DNA of 64,000 nt from Betaproteobacteria bacterium (GTDB lineage: Bacteria > Pseudomonadota > Gammaproteobacteria > Burkholderiales > SG8-39). Under the pieces are notes generated by a model. That model did no database searches, was not told where the DNA came from, and saw only the letters and a list, made by a program, of their open reading frames with translations. The DNA lies in assembly GCA_022340285.1 (NCBI GenBank), contig JAJDOG010000040.1, forward strand, positions 1 to 64,000, given 5' to 3'. This document shows positions 10,006 to 24,877 of the stretch, piece by piece. A program made the translations under genes and the position numbers. Positions within the stretch are counted from its first letter, which is position 1. Every line of letters starts with the position of its first letter.

Positions 10006-11352
10006 TCATTTACCGATGCAGAAGCGCGAGAAGATCTCGCCCAGCAGATCGTCGGCCGTGAACTCGCCCGTGATGCCCTCCAGGTCACGCTGCGCGAGCC
10101 GCAATTCCTCCGCAAAGAGTTCAACCTGGTCAAACAGACCTTCAGCCGTCGCGAGTCGCGTGGACGCCTGGCGCAGCGCCTGCAAGTGCCGTTCCCGGGC
10201 CATGAAGACACTCTCCGCGGAGGATTCCCAGCCGACGAGCGTGAGGAGCGTCTTCTTGAGGCGATCCAGCCCTTCGCCGGTCTTCGCGGAGGTGAAGACG
10301 TGCACGGCGCTGCCGGCTTCCTCTAGGTCAGTTCGCTCGTCCATGAGGTCCAGCTTGTTGTGCACCACTACGCGCTTGAGTCGTGCAGGGATTCTGGCCA
10401 CGATCGCCTCATCCGCGGCCGTGACTCCCACCCGGGCATCCACGATCAAGAGCAGCAGATCGGCCCGTTCGATCTCGCTCCAGGTTCGCGAGATGCCGAT
10501 CTGCTCGACCTCGTCGCGCGCATCCCTGAGACCCGCGGTATCCACAATGTTCAGCGGTACCCCCTCGAACTGGATCGCCTGACGGACCGTGTCGCGCGTC
10601 GTTCCAGGGATCGCAGTGACGATCGCCAGCTCTTCGCCGGCAAGCCGATTGAGCAGGCTCGACTTGCCGACGTTGGGTTGGCCCGCGAGAACGACGTTCA
10701 TGCCACTACGAAGGAGGCTCCCCTGACGGGCGCGCCCGAGCGCGCTAGCAAGCGCGTTGCGCACATCCGCGAGGCGCCGGCGCGCATCGGCGCGGTCCAG
10801 CGGATCGAGCTCCTCCTCCGGAAAATCCAGCGTCGCCTCGACAAGCATCCGCAGTTCCACGAGACCTTCCGTTACCTCGCGCACCGCCGCCGAAAAATCG
10901 CCCTGAAGCGCCCGAACAGCACACCGCGCGGCCGAATCGGTTGCGGCTTCGATGACGTCCGCCACGGCCTCCGCCTGGGCGAGATCCAACTTGTCGTTGA
11001 GATACGCGCGCCGCGTGAACTCGCCCGGCTCCGCGAGGCGAGCACCGACCTCCAGCGCGCGCCCGAGCACCATTTGCAGAACGACTGGACCGCCATGGCC
11101 GTGTAACTCGAGCACGTCCTCGCCGGTGTAGGAATGCGGGGCCGGGAAGAAGAGCGCGATGCAATCGTCGAGTGCCGCTCCTGCACCGTCGACAATCGTT
11201 GCGCGGGTCGCTCGTCGTGGCGCGGGAATCTTGCCGATCAACTGCTCGGCAAGGGCGCTCAGCGCGGGCCCCGAGATGCGCACAATGCCGATGCCGGCGC
11301 GGCCCTGCGCGGTCGCAATAGCCGCAATGATGTCGCTCGAAGGTGCGCCCAT
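10006..11352 (-). CDS. mnmE: tRNA modification GTPase MnmE (TrmE)
   Basis: [28 protein letters not shown]...; [17 protein letters not shown]-terminal FCIGK. Confidence 0.98.
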   Translation of the reverse strand: MGAPSSDIIAAIATAQGRAGIGIVRISGPALSALAEQLIGKIPAPRRATRATIVDGAGAALDDCIALFFPAPHSYTGEDVLELHGHGGPVVLQMVLGRALEVGARLAEPGEFTRRAYLNDKLDLAQAEAVADVIEAATDSAARCAVRALQGDFSAAVREVTEGLVELRMLVEATLDFPEEELDPLDRADARRRLADVRNALASALGRARQGSLLRSGMNVVLAGQPNVGKSSLLNRLAGEELAIVTAIPGTTRDTVRQAIQFEGVPLNIVDTAGLRDARDEVEQIGISRTWSEIERADLLLLIVDARVGVTAADEAIVARIPARLKRVVVHNKLDLMDERTDLEEAGSAVHVFTSAKTGEGLDRLKKTLLTLVGWESSAESVFMARERHLQALRQASTRLATAEGLFDQVELFAEELRLAQRDLEGITGEFTADDLLGEIFSRFCIGK

Positions 11353-11432
11353 ATCACGCCATCCACATAGGGCCGCTGACGCACCGGCGACCTCTCACGA
11401 GGGAGATGTAAGCCGGTGTCCGCTGGTTCGCC

Positions 11433-13100
11433 CTACTTGGCGCTGCGCGCCAGCGTGCGCGTAATGTGCCACTGCTGAGTGATCGAAAGAATGTTGTTGA
11501 CAAGCCAGTACAAGACCAAGCCAGCCGGAAAGAAGAAGAACATCACGCCAAACGCGAAGGGCATGATCATCATTACTTTCGCTTGCACCGGGTCTGGCGG
11601 CGTGGGGTTCAGCTTGGTCTGGATGATCATGGACGTCATCATCAGGACAGGCAGGATGTACCAGGGGTCCGGCGACGACAGGTCCGTAATCCAGCCGAAA
11701 AAGGGCGCCTGCCGCAGCTCCACGCTGCCGAGCAATACCCAATACAGCGCGATGAACACGGGGATCTGAACCACGATCGGCAGGCAGCCGCCGAGCGGAT
11801 TAATCTTCTCCTCCTTGTACAGCTCCATCATCGCCTGGTTCATCTTGGCGCGGTCGCCGCCGTACTGCTCGCGGATCTTCGTGAGCCGCGGTGTCACCTT
11901 TTTCATTCGCGCCATCGACTTGTAGCTTGCCGCCGACAACGGATAGAACACCAGCTTGATCAGGACGGTGAGGAGGATGATCGCGACCCCCCAGTTCTTC
12001 ACCACCCCATGAATCCAGTTCAGGAGCCAGAAGATCGGTGCCGCGAGTAACGTGAGCCAACCATAGTCGACTACCAGCTCAAGGCCGGGCGCCACCGTCT
12101 TGAGCGACTCGAGGTCCTGCGGACCGGCGTAAACCGGTACGTCGATTTTCCCGGTTTGACCAGGTGCCACGGTCGAAACAGGGACGATGACGCCCGCGCT
12201 GTAGAGACCTTCCGACACGCGGCGGGTGTAGAACTCCCGCGGGACCTTTCCGGGGGGCACCAGCGCGGTCACGAAGTAGTGCTGAACCATGGCGATCCAG
12301 CCGTTGTCGCTATTCTTCGAGTAGGCGGCTTTGCCTTTTTCGATGTCGTCGAAACTCACCTTCACGTACTTGTCCTGCTCGGTGTACACCGCCGGGCCGT
12401 GGAAGGTCCTCAACATGAATGTGTCGCCTGGTGACGGCTGGTTGTCCCGCGTCACCTGGAAATAAGCGTGCGCGCTTATTGGCTCTGACCCACCATTCAC
12501 GATCTCCTGGGTGATGTCGATGAGGTAGCTCGAGCGCCTGAGCGTATAGGTCTTGATGACGCGTACGCCTTGCGGGCTAGTGGCCTCGAGCTGCACTTCG
12601 AGGCTCTCCTGGCCGGGCTTGAGCGTGTATTCCCTCGCGCTCGAGCTGAACTGGGTCTTGTGATTCGGCAGATCATCACCGATTAGGCCGCTCTGCAACG
12701 CGCTGTGAAACGCCGGACTGAGAAGAACGAAGTTCTTCTTAAGGTCCACCGTGTCCTTATGCTTGAGAAGCTCGAGCCTGACGATGTCGCCGCCGCGCGG
12801 GCTCACGTCCATCTCGACAAGATCCGTTCGCACGCGGATGAGGTCTTGCTGCGGGTGCTCACCGCCAGCCGGCGCGGGCACCCCTGCGTGATCTGCCGCC
12901 GGTTTGGTCGCGCCGTCGCTGGCCGGTATGGACGGCACCGGTACGCCCGGCGGCGCAGTGGCCTTGCCCGCCTGCGACGCAGCTTTCTCCTGAGGTGCAG
13001 GAGGCGGTTGATGCTCGCGTTGCCACGCCTCCCAGAGCATGAGCACCGAGAAGGAGAAGATAATGAAAAGAATCAGACGTTGCGTGTCCATCGGCCTCAA
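11433..13100 (-). CDS. yidC: Membrane protein insertase YidC
   Basis: MDTQRLILFIIFSFSVLMLWEAWQ...; NWGVAIILLTVLIKLVFYPLSAASYKSMARMKKVTPRL. Confidence 0.98.
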   Translation of the reverse strand: MRPMDTQRLILFIIFSFSVLMLWEAWQREHQPPPAPQEKAASQAGKATAPPGVPVPSIPASDGATKPAADHAGVPAPAGGEHPQQDLIRVRTDLVEMDVSPRGGDIVRLELLKHKDTVDLKKNFVLLSPAFHSALQSGLIGDDLPNHKTQFSSSAREYTLKPGQESLEVQLEATSPQGVRVIKTYTLRRSSYLIDITQEIVNGGSEPISAHAYFQVTRDNQPSPGDTFMLRTFHGPAVYTEQDKYVKVSFDDIEKGKAAYSKNSDNGWIAMVQHYFVTALVPPGKVPREFYTRRVSEGLYSAGVIVPVSTVAPGQTGKIDVPVYAGPQDLESLKTVAPGLELVVDYGWLTLLAAPIFWLLNWIHGVVKNWGVAIILLTVLIKLVFYPLSAASYKSMARMKKVTPRLTKIREQYGGDRAKMNQAMMELYKEEKINPLGGCLPIVVQIPVFIALYWVLLGSVELRQAPFFGWITDLSSPDPWYILPVLMMTSMIIQTKLNPTPPDPVQAKVMMIMPFAFGVMFFFFPAGLVLYWLVNNILSITQQWHITRTLARSAK

Positions 13101-13180
13101 TCAGATGCGCGGCGCCCGAAGGGGTTGCGCAGCAGTGCGCTGCGTCGGGCTCGGGAATCTCCGTGCGTTACACCCCGAAC

Positions 13181-13429
13181 TCAGCTGCGGTGCGACGACC
13201 CGTCGGGAAAGCCAGCCGGCGGAGGAACCGGATCGAATCCGCCGTGATGCCACGGATGACAACATGCCAGCCGACGCACCGTGAGCCAGCTGCCACGCCA
13301 GACGCCGTGTCGTTGCAGGGCTTCGACCGCGTACGCCGAACACGACGGATCAAAGCGGCAATGCTGCCCAAGAAATGGGCTCAGGGCATATCGATATGCC
13401 TGAATGATCGCGATCAGAATCCTACTCAT
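13181..13429 (-). CDS. yidD: Membrane protein insertion efficiency factor YidD
   Basis: [42 protein letters not shown]...[13 protein letters not shown]. Confidence 0.95.
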   Translation of the reverse strand: MSRILIAIIQAYRYALSPFLGQHCRFDPSCSAYAVEALQRHGVWRGSWLTVRRLACCHPWHHGGFDPVPPPAGFPDGSSHRS

Positions 13430-13763
13430 CCCGGTATGACGCGAACAACGCGTCGATTTCGAGAAACGTTACCGGACGATCTTCGGGCCCGCGGATCAGA
13501 CGCAGGACGAAGTCGTGGCCACCCAATTCTGCCTGACGCCGACGGAATGCCTCGCGTGCCTGGCGCCTGATGCGATTCCGGTCGACCGCTTTCCTCACCA
13601 GTCGCTTCGGAACGACCAGCGCAAGTCGCGGATACCCGAGTGAATTGACACGAGTGTGAAGCACGAAGCGCTGCGCGCGCGCAGTGCGGCCTGACTGGAG
13701 CGCAGCTGCTACGGCGGCGGACTGGAGCCGCTGGATTCGCCGCAGGCGAGCGCCGACCGTCAA
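13422..13763 (-). CDS. rnpA: Ribonuclease P protein component (probable TTG start overlapping the rpmH stop)
   Basis: [11 protein letters not shown]...[50 protein letters not shown]; the RNRIRR motif is characteristic of RnpA. Confidence 0.88.
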   Translation of the reverse strand: MTVGARLRRIQRLQSAAVAAALQSGRTARAQRFVLHTRVNSLGYPRLALVVPKRLVRKAVDRNRIRRQAREAFRRRQAELGGHDFVLRLIRGPEDRPVTFLEIDALFASYRDE

Positions 13764-13894
13764 ACAGCCAAGCGAGCGCGCCCTTTCGCCCGTCGGGCAC
13801 GAATGACCGCCCGGCCGCCCCGGGTTCGCATCCTGACCAGGAAACCGTGGGTTCGCTTGCGCCGAACGCGCGAAGGTTGGTACGTGCGCTTCAT
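13760..13894 (-). CDS. rpmH: 50S ribosomal protein L34
   Basis: Reverse translation [44 protein letters not shown] (44 aa, too short for the ORF track). Confidence 0.97.
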   Translation of the reverse strand: MKRTYQPSRVRRKRTHGFLVRMRTRGGRAVIRARRAKGRARLAV

Positions 13895-13971
13895 GGGAGA
13901 TTCCTGACGTCGGACATAACCCACTATTAAACCAAGGGGCTGCGAAACCTGTCAACGAAACCGCCATAGCC

Positions 13972-13980
13972 TGTGGATAA
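13972..13980. promoter_or_regulatory. DnaA box (TGTGGATAA = reverse complement of TTATCCACA)
   Basis: Exact consensus DnaA box in the rpmH/dnaA intergenic region. Confidence 0.8.
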
Positions 13981-14052
13981 CTCATGTCAATCAGCGTATC
14001 ATTCCGGTACTGCAACGTTGATCGATTCCGGGTCCGGCCGAGCCGTTCTGCA

Positions 14053-15402
14053 ATGATGGAAACCCTCTGGGAAGCCTGCACCGCTCGGCTGCAGAAAGAG
14101 CTTCCTTCTCAACAATTTAATACCTGGATTCGGCCGCTTAGACCAGGCGCTGAATCCATTGCCGACAGCGAGCTGGCGCTCATTGCGCCAAATCGCTTCG
14201 TACTTCAGTGGATCAAGGACCGGTTCGTACCGAAAATCGAGGCACTCGCCAGCGAGCTGGCCGGCCATCCCGTGCGCCTTTCGCTAGCGCTTCCGGAGAC
14301 CGACGCCCTCATTGAGCCGCTTGCCACGGCACCGGTCAAAGCGCAGCCCAAGCCCGCAGCGGCCGTCCGCGCGAAGCTTGAGCGCTCCAATCTGATCGGG
14401 GAGTTTACGTTCGATAGCTTCGTGCCGGGCAAGGCCAATCAGCTCGCGCGCGCAGCCGCGCTCCAGGTCGCCGAGAATCCCGGCACGTCCTACAACCCGC
14501 TCTTCATCTACGGGGGGGTCGGCCTTGGCAAGACCCATCTCATCCATGCCGTCGGCAACCATGTGCTGAGCCGGCAGCCGAATGCCAGAGCCCGCTACCT
14601 GCACGCCGCGCAATACATCTCCGACGTCGTCCGTGCATATCAGCAGCGATCATTCGATGCGTTCAAGCGCTACTACCATTCGCTCGACATCCTGTTGATC
14701 GACGATATTCAGTTCTTTACCGGGAAGGATCGCACGCAGGAGGAGTTTTTCTACGCGTTTAACGCGCTCATCGAGACCCATAAGCAGATCATCATCACCT
14801 GCGATACCTATCCGCGCGATATCTCGGGCATCGACGAGCGTCTCAAGACGCGGTTTTCCTGGGGCCTGACGGTCGCGATCGAGCCGCCCGAGCAGGAGAT
14901 GCGCGTGGCTATCGTGCTCAAGAAGGCCGAAGTGCTCGGTGTCGAGCTAGCCGAGGACGTTGCATTCTTTATTGCCAAGCATATCCGCTCGAATGTCCGC
15001 GAGCTCGAGGGTGCACTCAAGAACGTCATCGCATTTTCCCGTTTCAACGGCCGCGATATCACGATCGACCTCGCCAAGGACGCCCTGCGCGACCTGCTTA
15101 CCGTCCACAATCGGCAGATCTCCGTCGAGAACATCCAGAAAACGGTTGCCGAATTCTACAAGATCAAGGTTGCGGATCTGCATGCCAAGAAACGCACGCG
15201 AAACATCGCGCGACCACGGCAGATTGCCATGGCGCTCGCCAAGGAGCTCACCCAGATGAGCCTCCCCGAAATCGGCGATGCCTTCGGCAACCGTGATCAT
15301 ACGACCGTCCTGCACGCCTGTCGCACGATTGCGGCCCTGCGCACCAAGGACACCGAGATCAACCGGGACTTCCATGTTCTGGAACAAACGCTCAAGGGTT
15401 GA
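14053..15402 (+). CDS. dnaA: Chromosomal replication initiator protein DnaA
   Basis: [29 protein letters not shown]...; [56 protein letters not shown]. Confidence 0.98.
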   Translation: MMETLWEACTARLQKELPSQQFNTWIRPLRPGAESIADSELALIAPNRFVLQWIKDRFVPKIEALASELAGHPVRLSLALPETDALIEPLATAPVKAQPKPAAAVRAKLERSNLIGEFTFDSFVPGKANQLARAAALQVAENPGTSYNPLFIYGGVGLGKTHLIHAVGNHVLSRQPNARARYLHAAQYISDVVRAYQQRSFDAFKRYYHSLDILLIDDIQFFTGKDRTQEEFFYAFNALIETHKQIIITCDTYPRDISGIDERLKTRFSWGLTVAIEPPEQEMRVAIVLKKAEVLGVELAEDVAFFIAKHIRSNVRELEGALKNVIAFSRFNGRDITIDLAKDALRDLLTVHNRQISVENIQKTVAEFYKIKVADLHAKKRTRNIARPRQIAMALAKELTQMSLPEIGDAFGNRDHTTVLHACRTIAALRTKDTEINRDFHVLEQTLKG

Positions 15403-15600
15403 TGACCGTTGGATATCCTGTCATTCGCTGTGGACATCTTCGCCTACAACATTTCACATCGACCGATTTCCAGGAGTTGCTCACTGGGCGTCCACAGGAA
15501 CGTCCACAGCCATTCCACAACCTAAGCTCTTGACCTCGCGCCATTCGCATGCGTAATCCCCTCTGATGCAGCGCTTCATCATCATCATCAGGAAAAGAAT
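15403..15600. promoter_or_regulatory. Putative oriC-associated dnaA-dnaN intergenic region with a cluster of DnaA-box-like motifs
   Basis: TGTGGACAT at 15429; TCCACA cores at 15491, 15503 and 15514, spaced 12 and 11 bp. Confidence 0.55.
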
Positions 15601-20091
<4,491 letters not shown>

Positions 20092-20308
20092 GGCCGCTCC
20101 GCGTGAATGAGACTCATCACGAAAATCAAGTGGAATGATATGCCAGGGTCCGGCATTCTCGCCGCGGCGTGCGACCCGGGCGGGAACGGTCGGCGATCGC
20201 AGAGGAGCCACTCGTCCCATCGCACCAGGAGTGGGACGAGCCTGCCGTTGCGCGGGTCAGGGGGGACGATTGTCTCCCGAACCCGCCCGGCGTCGCCGCA
20301 TTCGCTTG

Positions 20309-20749
20309 ATGGAAACCCTGATGGACCGAGAAGACGACGGAAAGCCGCCGGCGACCGCGAGCGACGCGGTTGCTCTCGCAACGCGCCTGCTGCGTTTTCA
20401 GGTCGATCTGAGCGGTTGCGCCGGCGACACTGTCAATCGCGATCCCTTCGTCGCCGGATATTTATGGGGGTTCTGCGGTGGGATCCTCGCGGGCCTGCGC
20501 ACGGTCTCTCCGGGGCTATTCCCTCTTCACAGCATGGTGTGCAGAGCCCTGTTCGGCGATCGCGACGGCGCGAGCATGGTGGAACATGTCGCCCGCGTGC
20601 GAGAGACTTCCGCTTTTGTAACGGGCGAGCGGGTGGGATTTGCAGATGCTCTGCGATACGCCATGGAAGGTCATGCAGGAGGTGGCCTCGTCACCCACCT
20701 GGCCGGTGCGATTTCGCGCGACAGGGGTGGGACAGGCCGGCCGGATTAG
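20309..20749 (+). CDS. Hypothetical protein
   Basis: METLMDREDDGKPPATASDAVALATRLLRFQVDLSGCAGDTVNRDPFVAGYLWGF...; coherent composition but no recognised family. Confidence 0.55.
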   Translation: METLMDREDDGKPPATASDAVALATRLLRFQVDLSGCAGDTVNRDPFVAGYLWGFCGGILAGLRTVSPGLFPLHSMVCRALFGDRDGASMVEHVARVRETSAFVTGERVGFADALRYAMEGHAGGGLVTHLAGAISRDRGGTGRPD

Positions 20750-20765
20750 TCTGGGTGGCTGCTGG

Positions 20766-21338
20766 TCAGCGTGCAAGAAACGCGAAATATCCCGCCAGCG
20801 CGTAGAAAGCTGCGACCTGCGCGAGGTTTCGCAATCCGTGATTGCGAACGAAGGTCCCCCAATCGAAATACGCGATCCGGCCCCCGGGATGCGGGGTCAG
20901 ACGCGGCAGGAAGCGCGGGACCGCAGCGCAATATCGCGCGTAGGCATCGCCGAACGTCGGCGCCAGCAGGGCTTCTTCGCGCCGCACACGATTAACCATG
21001 TAGAAGTAGTACACCACCGTGAAGACCCACGGCATCCAGGCATTGCCGGGCAGCATCAGCATTCCCAGCAGCAGGAAATAGCGTCCGAGGTACATGGGAT
21101 TTCGCACCATCGCGTACGGGCCGTTTGCCGCCAGCACCTCATTCTTCTGCAAGCTCGCGAAGCACCACAGTTGGATTGCCTCGCCGAAGAGCGAGACGGC
21201 GAGAGCGGGCACGAACCAGTCGCGCTTCGCGTACCAGATCAGCGCAAACCCGAGCAGGACGAAGAGCGGCACACGCAAGCGCACCAGCGTTCGGCGCAAC
21301 GCAGGATTATTGAAGAGTCCGTGAACGCCCGTTGCCAT
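20766..21338 (-). CDS. Isoprenylcysteine carboxyl methyltransferase / phospholipid methyltransferase family integral membrane protein
   Basis: ANGPYAMVRNPMYLGRYFLLLGMLM...RREEALLAPTFGDAYARYCAAVPRFLP. Confidence 0.85.
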   Translation of the reverse strand: MATGVHGLFNNPALRRTLVRLRVPLFVLLGFALIWYAKRDWFVPALAVSLFGEAIQLWCFASLQKNEVLAANGPYAMVRNPMYLGRYFLLLGMLMLPGNAWMPWVFTVVYYFYMVNRVRREEALLAPTFGDAYARYCAAVPRFLPRLTPHPGGRIAYFDWGTFVRNHGLRNLAQVAAFYALAGYFAFLAR

Positions 21339-21349
21339 CGCGGCGTGGA

Positions 21350-22078
21350 CTACGCGTCTCCGGGTGGTCGATTCTTGTGATGCTGCGGCTTAAACCCGAA
21401 GTATCCCTTCAATACCCATAGCTTCCGCCAGGAATTCGCGCGGCCCAGAAATGCCAGGCGCTCGGCACCAAGCGAGTCGGGATGGCGATGCGACCAGTGC
21501 TTGTAGACGCCGGCGAGATCCACGCTCACGAGTAGTCGCTTGACGAAGCGTGGTAGTCCGCGAAGCTTGACGTGAGACTGAAAGTCCACCAGGAGCGGCT
21601 CGTCCGCATCGCTCACGAGGATGTTGCCCCCATAGCGCAGGTCCAGGTGCACGATGTTGCGCCGGTGCATCGAAAGGACGACTGCCTCGAGTGCGCGGAA
21701 GAAGTCGGGTGTCGCGCGCTCCGGGCCGGCGTCGGCCATCTCGATCCCCGGAACGAAACGGTACGCGAGCGCATACGCGTCGATGCGGAACGTGTCGGCC
21801 GGAACGCCAGAGAGCCCGCGAAGCCGTTCGAGGGCGGATAGCTCTCGGCTTACCATCAACCTGCCGAGCGTTTCCCGGTATGGGACTGGGCAGTCATGAA
21901 AATCCTTGACGACCCATTTCACGCCAGCATGCTCGTGGACGAATACGGTCGCGTTCGCCCAGCGGCCCTTGTTGAGAATCCGGGCCGTGCCGTTGCCGAG
22001 ATCTGCGCGCGTGAAGGGCTGATCGGTTCGAGGAGCGTTGGCGGTGGCGCTCATCCGCGCGGGCCGGGCGTCACTCAA
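21350..22078 (-). CDS. Protein-kinase-fold (LPS-kinase/RIO-like) protein
   Basis: RRNIVHLDLRYGGNILVSDADEPLLVDFQSHVKL resembles an HxDxxxxN catalytic loop and DF(G)-like motif. Confidence 0.65.
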   Translation of the reverse strand: MSDARPARMSATANAPRTDQPFTRADLGNGTARILNKGRWANATVFVHEHAGVKWVVKDFHDCPVPYRETLGRLMVSRELSALERLRGLSGVPADTFRIDAYALAYRFVPGIEMADAGPERATPDFFRALEAVVLSMHRRNIVHLDLRYGGNILVSDADEPLLVDFQSHVKLRGLPRFVKRLLVSVDLAGVYKHWSHRHPDSLGAERLAFLGRANSWRKLWVLKGYFGFKPQHHKNRPPGDA

Positions 22079-24789
22079 CTTCGCTTGGCCGCCGTCTTGC
22101 GCACGCTCGACGGCTTCTTCGGCGGGGGTCTGTTCACGCGGGCGGTCGGTTTGCGAGCCGACGGGCGTTTCGGTGTCTTGGTAGCCGCCGTCCGTCTCGT
22201 CGTCGCAGGCGGCGCCTTAGCCGCGCGTGGGGGCTTGGTCGGGCGGACCGGGGATTCGGGCTCTGCCTTCGCTTGGCTCGGCGGTTTGCCGACCGGCGTT
22301 TTGCGCTCGCGCGGCGCGAACTCGAAGCCGATTCTTCCGTCCGGCTGCCGCGCGAGAAATGCGGAAAACGGACGACCTTTCTTCGAAATGAACCGATGGA
22401 GCAGATCGGTCTTCCCGGTCGCGAGCAGCTTCTTGACCTGCTCGACCTCGATGGGTCGCTGCAGAATGATCTTACCCGTTCGGAAATCGCAGCTCCGGTT
22501 GGGTCCCACTGACTTCTCGCAGACGTAGGCTAGCTCATGATCGTATACGCGCGCGCCGCATTTCGGACAATTTCCAAGTGGCGTGTGACCCGAGAAATCC
22601 ACGGGTTCAGCATCCCGTTCGTCATTCGAGCCCTGTCCGAAGTCGAGGTCGATCCCGAAATCGTCCTTGAGCTTGAGCATCGCGGCGAAACGCTTGCCCA
22701 TCCGGCTGCGGAATCCCTGTAGCGGGCCGATCGACCGCGTCTCGATCAACGCCTCGGCCTCCTCAGCTTCGATACGCCGCCCTGCAATCACCTTCCACAT
22801 CGCGAAGTCGCACTTGGTGCAGGCGAACTTTTTGTAGTTTTCGATCACCTTCGCGCCGCACTTCGGACATTTTGCCTTGAGCGTCGAAATCGGCTCGTCC
22901 AGCTTGCCGGCCCGCTTGATCCGGGCCACGAGATCACTGGTGGTATCGACGATGTGATCCATGAATTCGCGACGCTGCAGCTTGCCCTGCTCCATTTGCT
23001 TGAGCTTGAACTCCCACGTCCCCGTCAGCTCGGGCGAGGAGATCTCCTCGATGCCGAATTTGTGGAGTGCGAACATCAAATCGAACGCCTTGGCCGTGGG
23101 ATGAAGGTCGCGGCCCTCGCGGACCACATATTCCTCGTAGATTAGCCCTTCGATGATCGCTGACCGGGTGGCGGGCGTACCGAGCCCTTTTTCGCGCATC
23201 GCCTCGCGCAGCTCGTCGTCTTCCACGAGCTTACCGGCGCCTTCCATGGCGCTGAGCAGCGTTGCCTCCGTGTACCGTGCGGGGGGTTTGGTCTGGTTCG
23301 GCTGCACCTCGATGTCGATGGTGTCCGCCTTCCCATCCGGAACGGGCGCGAGCGTAGGCGTGTCAACGGACTCCGCCTCGCGGCCATAGACGGCCAGCCA
23401 GCCGGGATTGACCATCACACGGCCTTCGCTCTTGAACGGCTCCTCGACCACGCGCGTGATGCGTGTCGTGACCAGGTACTCGGCGGACGGGAAGAAGACC
23501 GCCAGAAAACGCTTGGTCACCATGTCATAGAGCTTCGCCTCAGCCTCGCTGAGGTGCTTGGGCGCCTGCAACGTCGGAATGATCGCGAAGTGGTCCGACA
23601 CCTTCTCGTTGTTGAAGATGCGCTTGTTGGGCTGCACCCAGCCCTCCTTCAGCACACGCTGGGCATGCGGCGAGTAGCCGGCGATGAGCGCCGAGTCTCC
23701 GCCGCGCGCGCCTTTCTTGCCTTTCTCGCCGCGAAGCATCTCCAGGGTGGACTTGACGGTTCCTAGATAGTCCTCCGGCAACGCACGGGAGTCCGTGCGG
23801 GGATAGGTCAACACCTTGTGCTTTTCGTAGAGCGCTTGCGCGATTGAAAGCGTGCCCTTTGCGGAAAAGCCGAAGCGCGAGTTTGCCTCGCGCTGGAGAC
23901 TGGTCAGATCATAGAGGAGCGGTGGCGCCTGGGTCGTCGGCTTCGATTCCTCGGTGACGATGCCCGGTTTGTCGAGGCACTTCGCGCGAATCGCTTCGGC
24001 CCGCGCTGCATCCCACAAGCGCTCCGGCCGGAGGTCGGGATCCTCCGCCTTCTTATCTTTCTCGAAGGCCTCGTCGAACCAGCGCCCGCGGTACTCCCCA
24101 CCCTTGCCGCCGAACGTCCCTTCGACTTCCCAGTAGTCGCGCGCGACGAAGCTCTTGATGCGCTCCTCGCGTTCGACCAGGATCGCGAGTGTCGGGGTCT
24201 GAACGCGTCCGACGGTGGTCTTGTAGAAGCCGCCGTCTTTGGAGTTGAACGCCGTCATGGCGCGCGTGCCGTTTATGCCGACGAGCCAGTCGGATTCGGA
24301 CCGACTACGCGCCGCATCGGCGAGCGGCCGCATGGCCGAGTCGGTCCGTAGACTCTCGAATCCCTCGCGGATCGCGCCCTGCGTCATCGACTGCAGCCAA
24401 AGCCGCTCGATCGGCTTCTTTGTCCCTGTGTGATCGACGATGTACCGGAAGATAAGCTCGCCCTCACGGCCCGCGTCGCAGGCGTTGATCAGCGCGTCGA
24501 CGTCCTTGCGCTTTATCAGGCGCGTGAGCAACTTCAGCCGATCTTCGGTCCTTTCGATCGGTTTCAGATCGAAATGCGGTGGAAGCACCGGAAGATTCTG
24601 CAGCGACCACTTGCCGCGCTTAACCTCGTAATTCTCAGGGGCCGCGATTTCGACCAGGTGGCCGATCGCGGACGAAAGCACGTACTTGCTGCTTTCGAAG
24701 TAATCGCCATGGCGCGTGAACCCGCCCAATGCGCGCGCGATGTCGTTGGCGACGGAGGGTTTCTCGGCGATGATGAGTTTCTTTGCCAT
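22075..24789 (-). CDS. topB: DNA topoisomerase III
   Basis: MAKKLIIAEKPSVANDIARALGG...; ACDAGREGELIFRYIV; LTYPRTDSRALPEDY; C-terminal Cys4 zinc motifs and Lys/Ala/Pro-rich tail. Confidence 0.95.
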   Translation of the reverse strand: MAKKLIIAEKPSVANDIARALGGFTRHGDYFESSKYVLSSAIGHLVEIAAPENYEVKRGKWSLQNLPVLPPHFDLKPIERTEDRLKLLTRLIKRKDVDALINACDAGREGELIFRYIVDHTGTKKPIERLWLQSMTQGAIREGFESLRTDSAMRPLADAARSRSESDWLVGINGTRAMTAFNSKDGGFYKTTVGRVQTPTLAILVEREERIKSFVARDYWEVEGTFGGKGGEYRGRWFDEAFEKDKKAEDPDLRPERLWDAARAEAIRAKCLDKPGIVTEESKPTTQAPPLLYDLTSLQREANSRFGFSAKGTLSIAQALYEKHKVLTYPRTDSRALPEDYLGTVKSTLEMLRGEKGKKGARGGDSALIAGYSPHAQRVLKEGWVQPNKRIFNNEKVSDHFAIIPTLQAPKHLSEAEAKLYDMVTKRFLAVFFPSAEYLVTTRITRVVEEPFKSEGRVMVNPGWLAVYGREAESVDTPTLAPVPDGKADTIDIEVQPNQTKPPARYTEATLLSAMEGAGKLVEDDELREAMREKGLGTPATRSAIIEGLIYEEYVVREGRDLHPTAKAFDLMFALHKFGIEEISSPELTGTWEFKLKQMEQGKLQRREFMDHIVDTTSDLVARIKRAGKLDEPISTLKAKCPKCGAKVIENYKKFACTKCDFAMWKVIAGRRIEAEEAEALIETRSIGPLQGFRSRMGKRFAAMLKLKDDFGIDLDFGQGSNDERDAEPVDFSGHTPLGNCPKCGARVYDHELAYVCEKSVGPNRSCDFRTGKIILQRPIEVEQVKKLLATGKTDLLHRFISKKGRPFSAFLARQPDGRIGFEFAPRERKTPVGKPPSQAKAEPESPVRPTKPPRAAKAPPATTRRTAATKTPKRPSARKPTARVNRPPPKKPSSVRKTAAKRS

Positions 24790-24811
24790 GTGCGGTTATT
24801 GCGCGCGCTCT

Positions 24812-24877
24812 CTAAGCCTCATGCGCGATGTCGTTGGCGACGCAGGGCGGCTCGGCGATGATGAGTTTGTCAGCCAT
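24812..24877 (-). other. 21-codon mini-ORF resembling a duplicated topB N-terminus (MADKLIIAEPPCVANDIAHEA*)
   Basis: Direct comparison with the topB start at 24789; own ATG and TAG. Confidence 0.85.
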
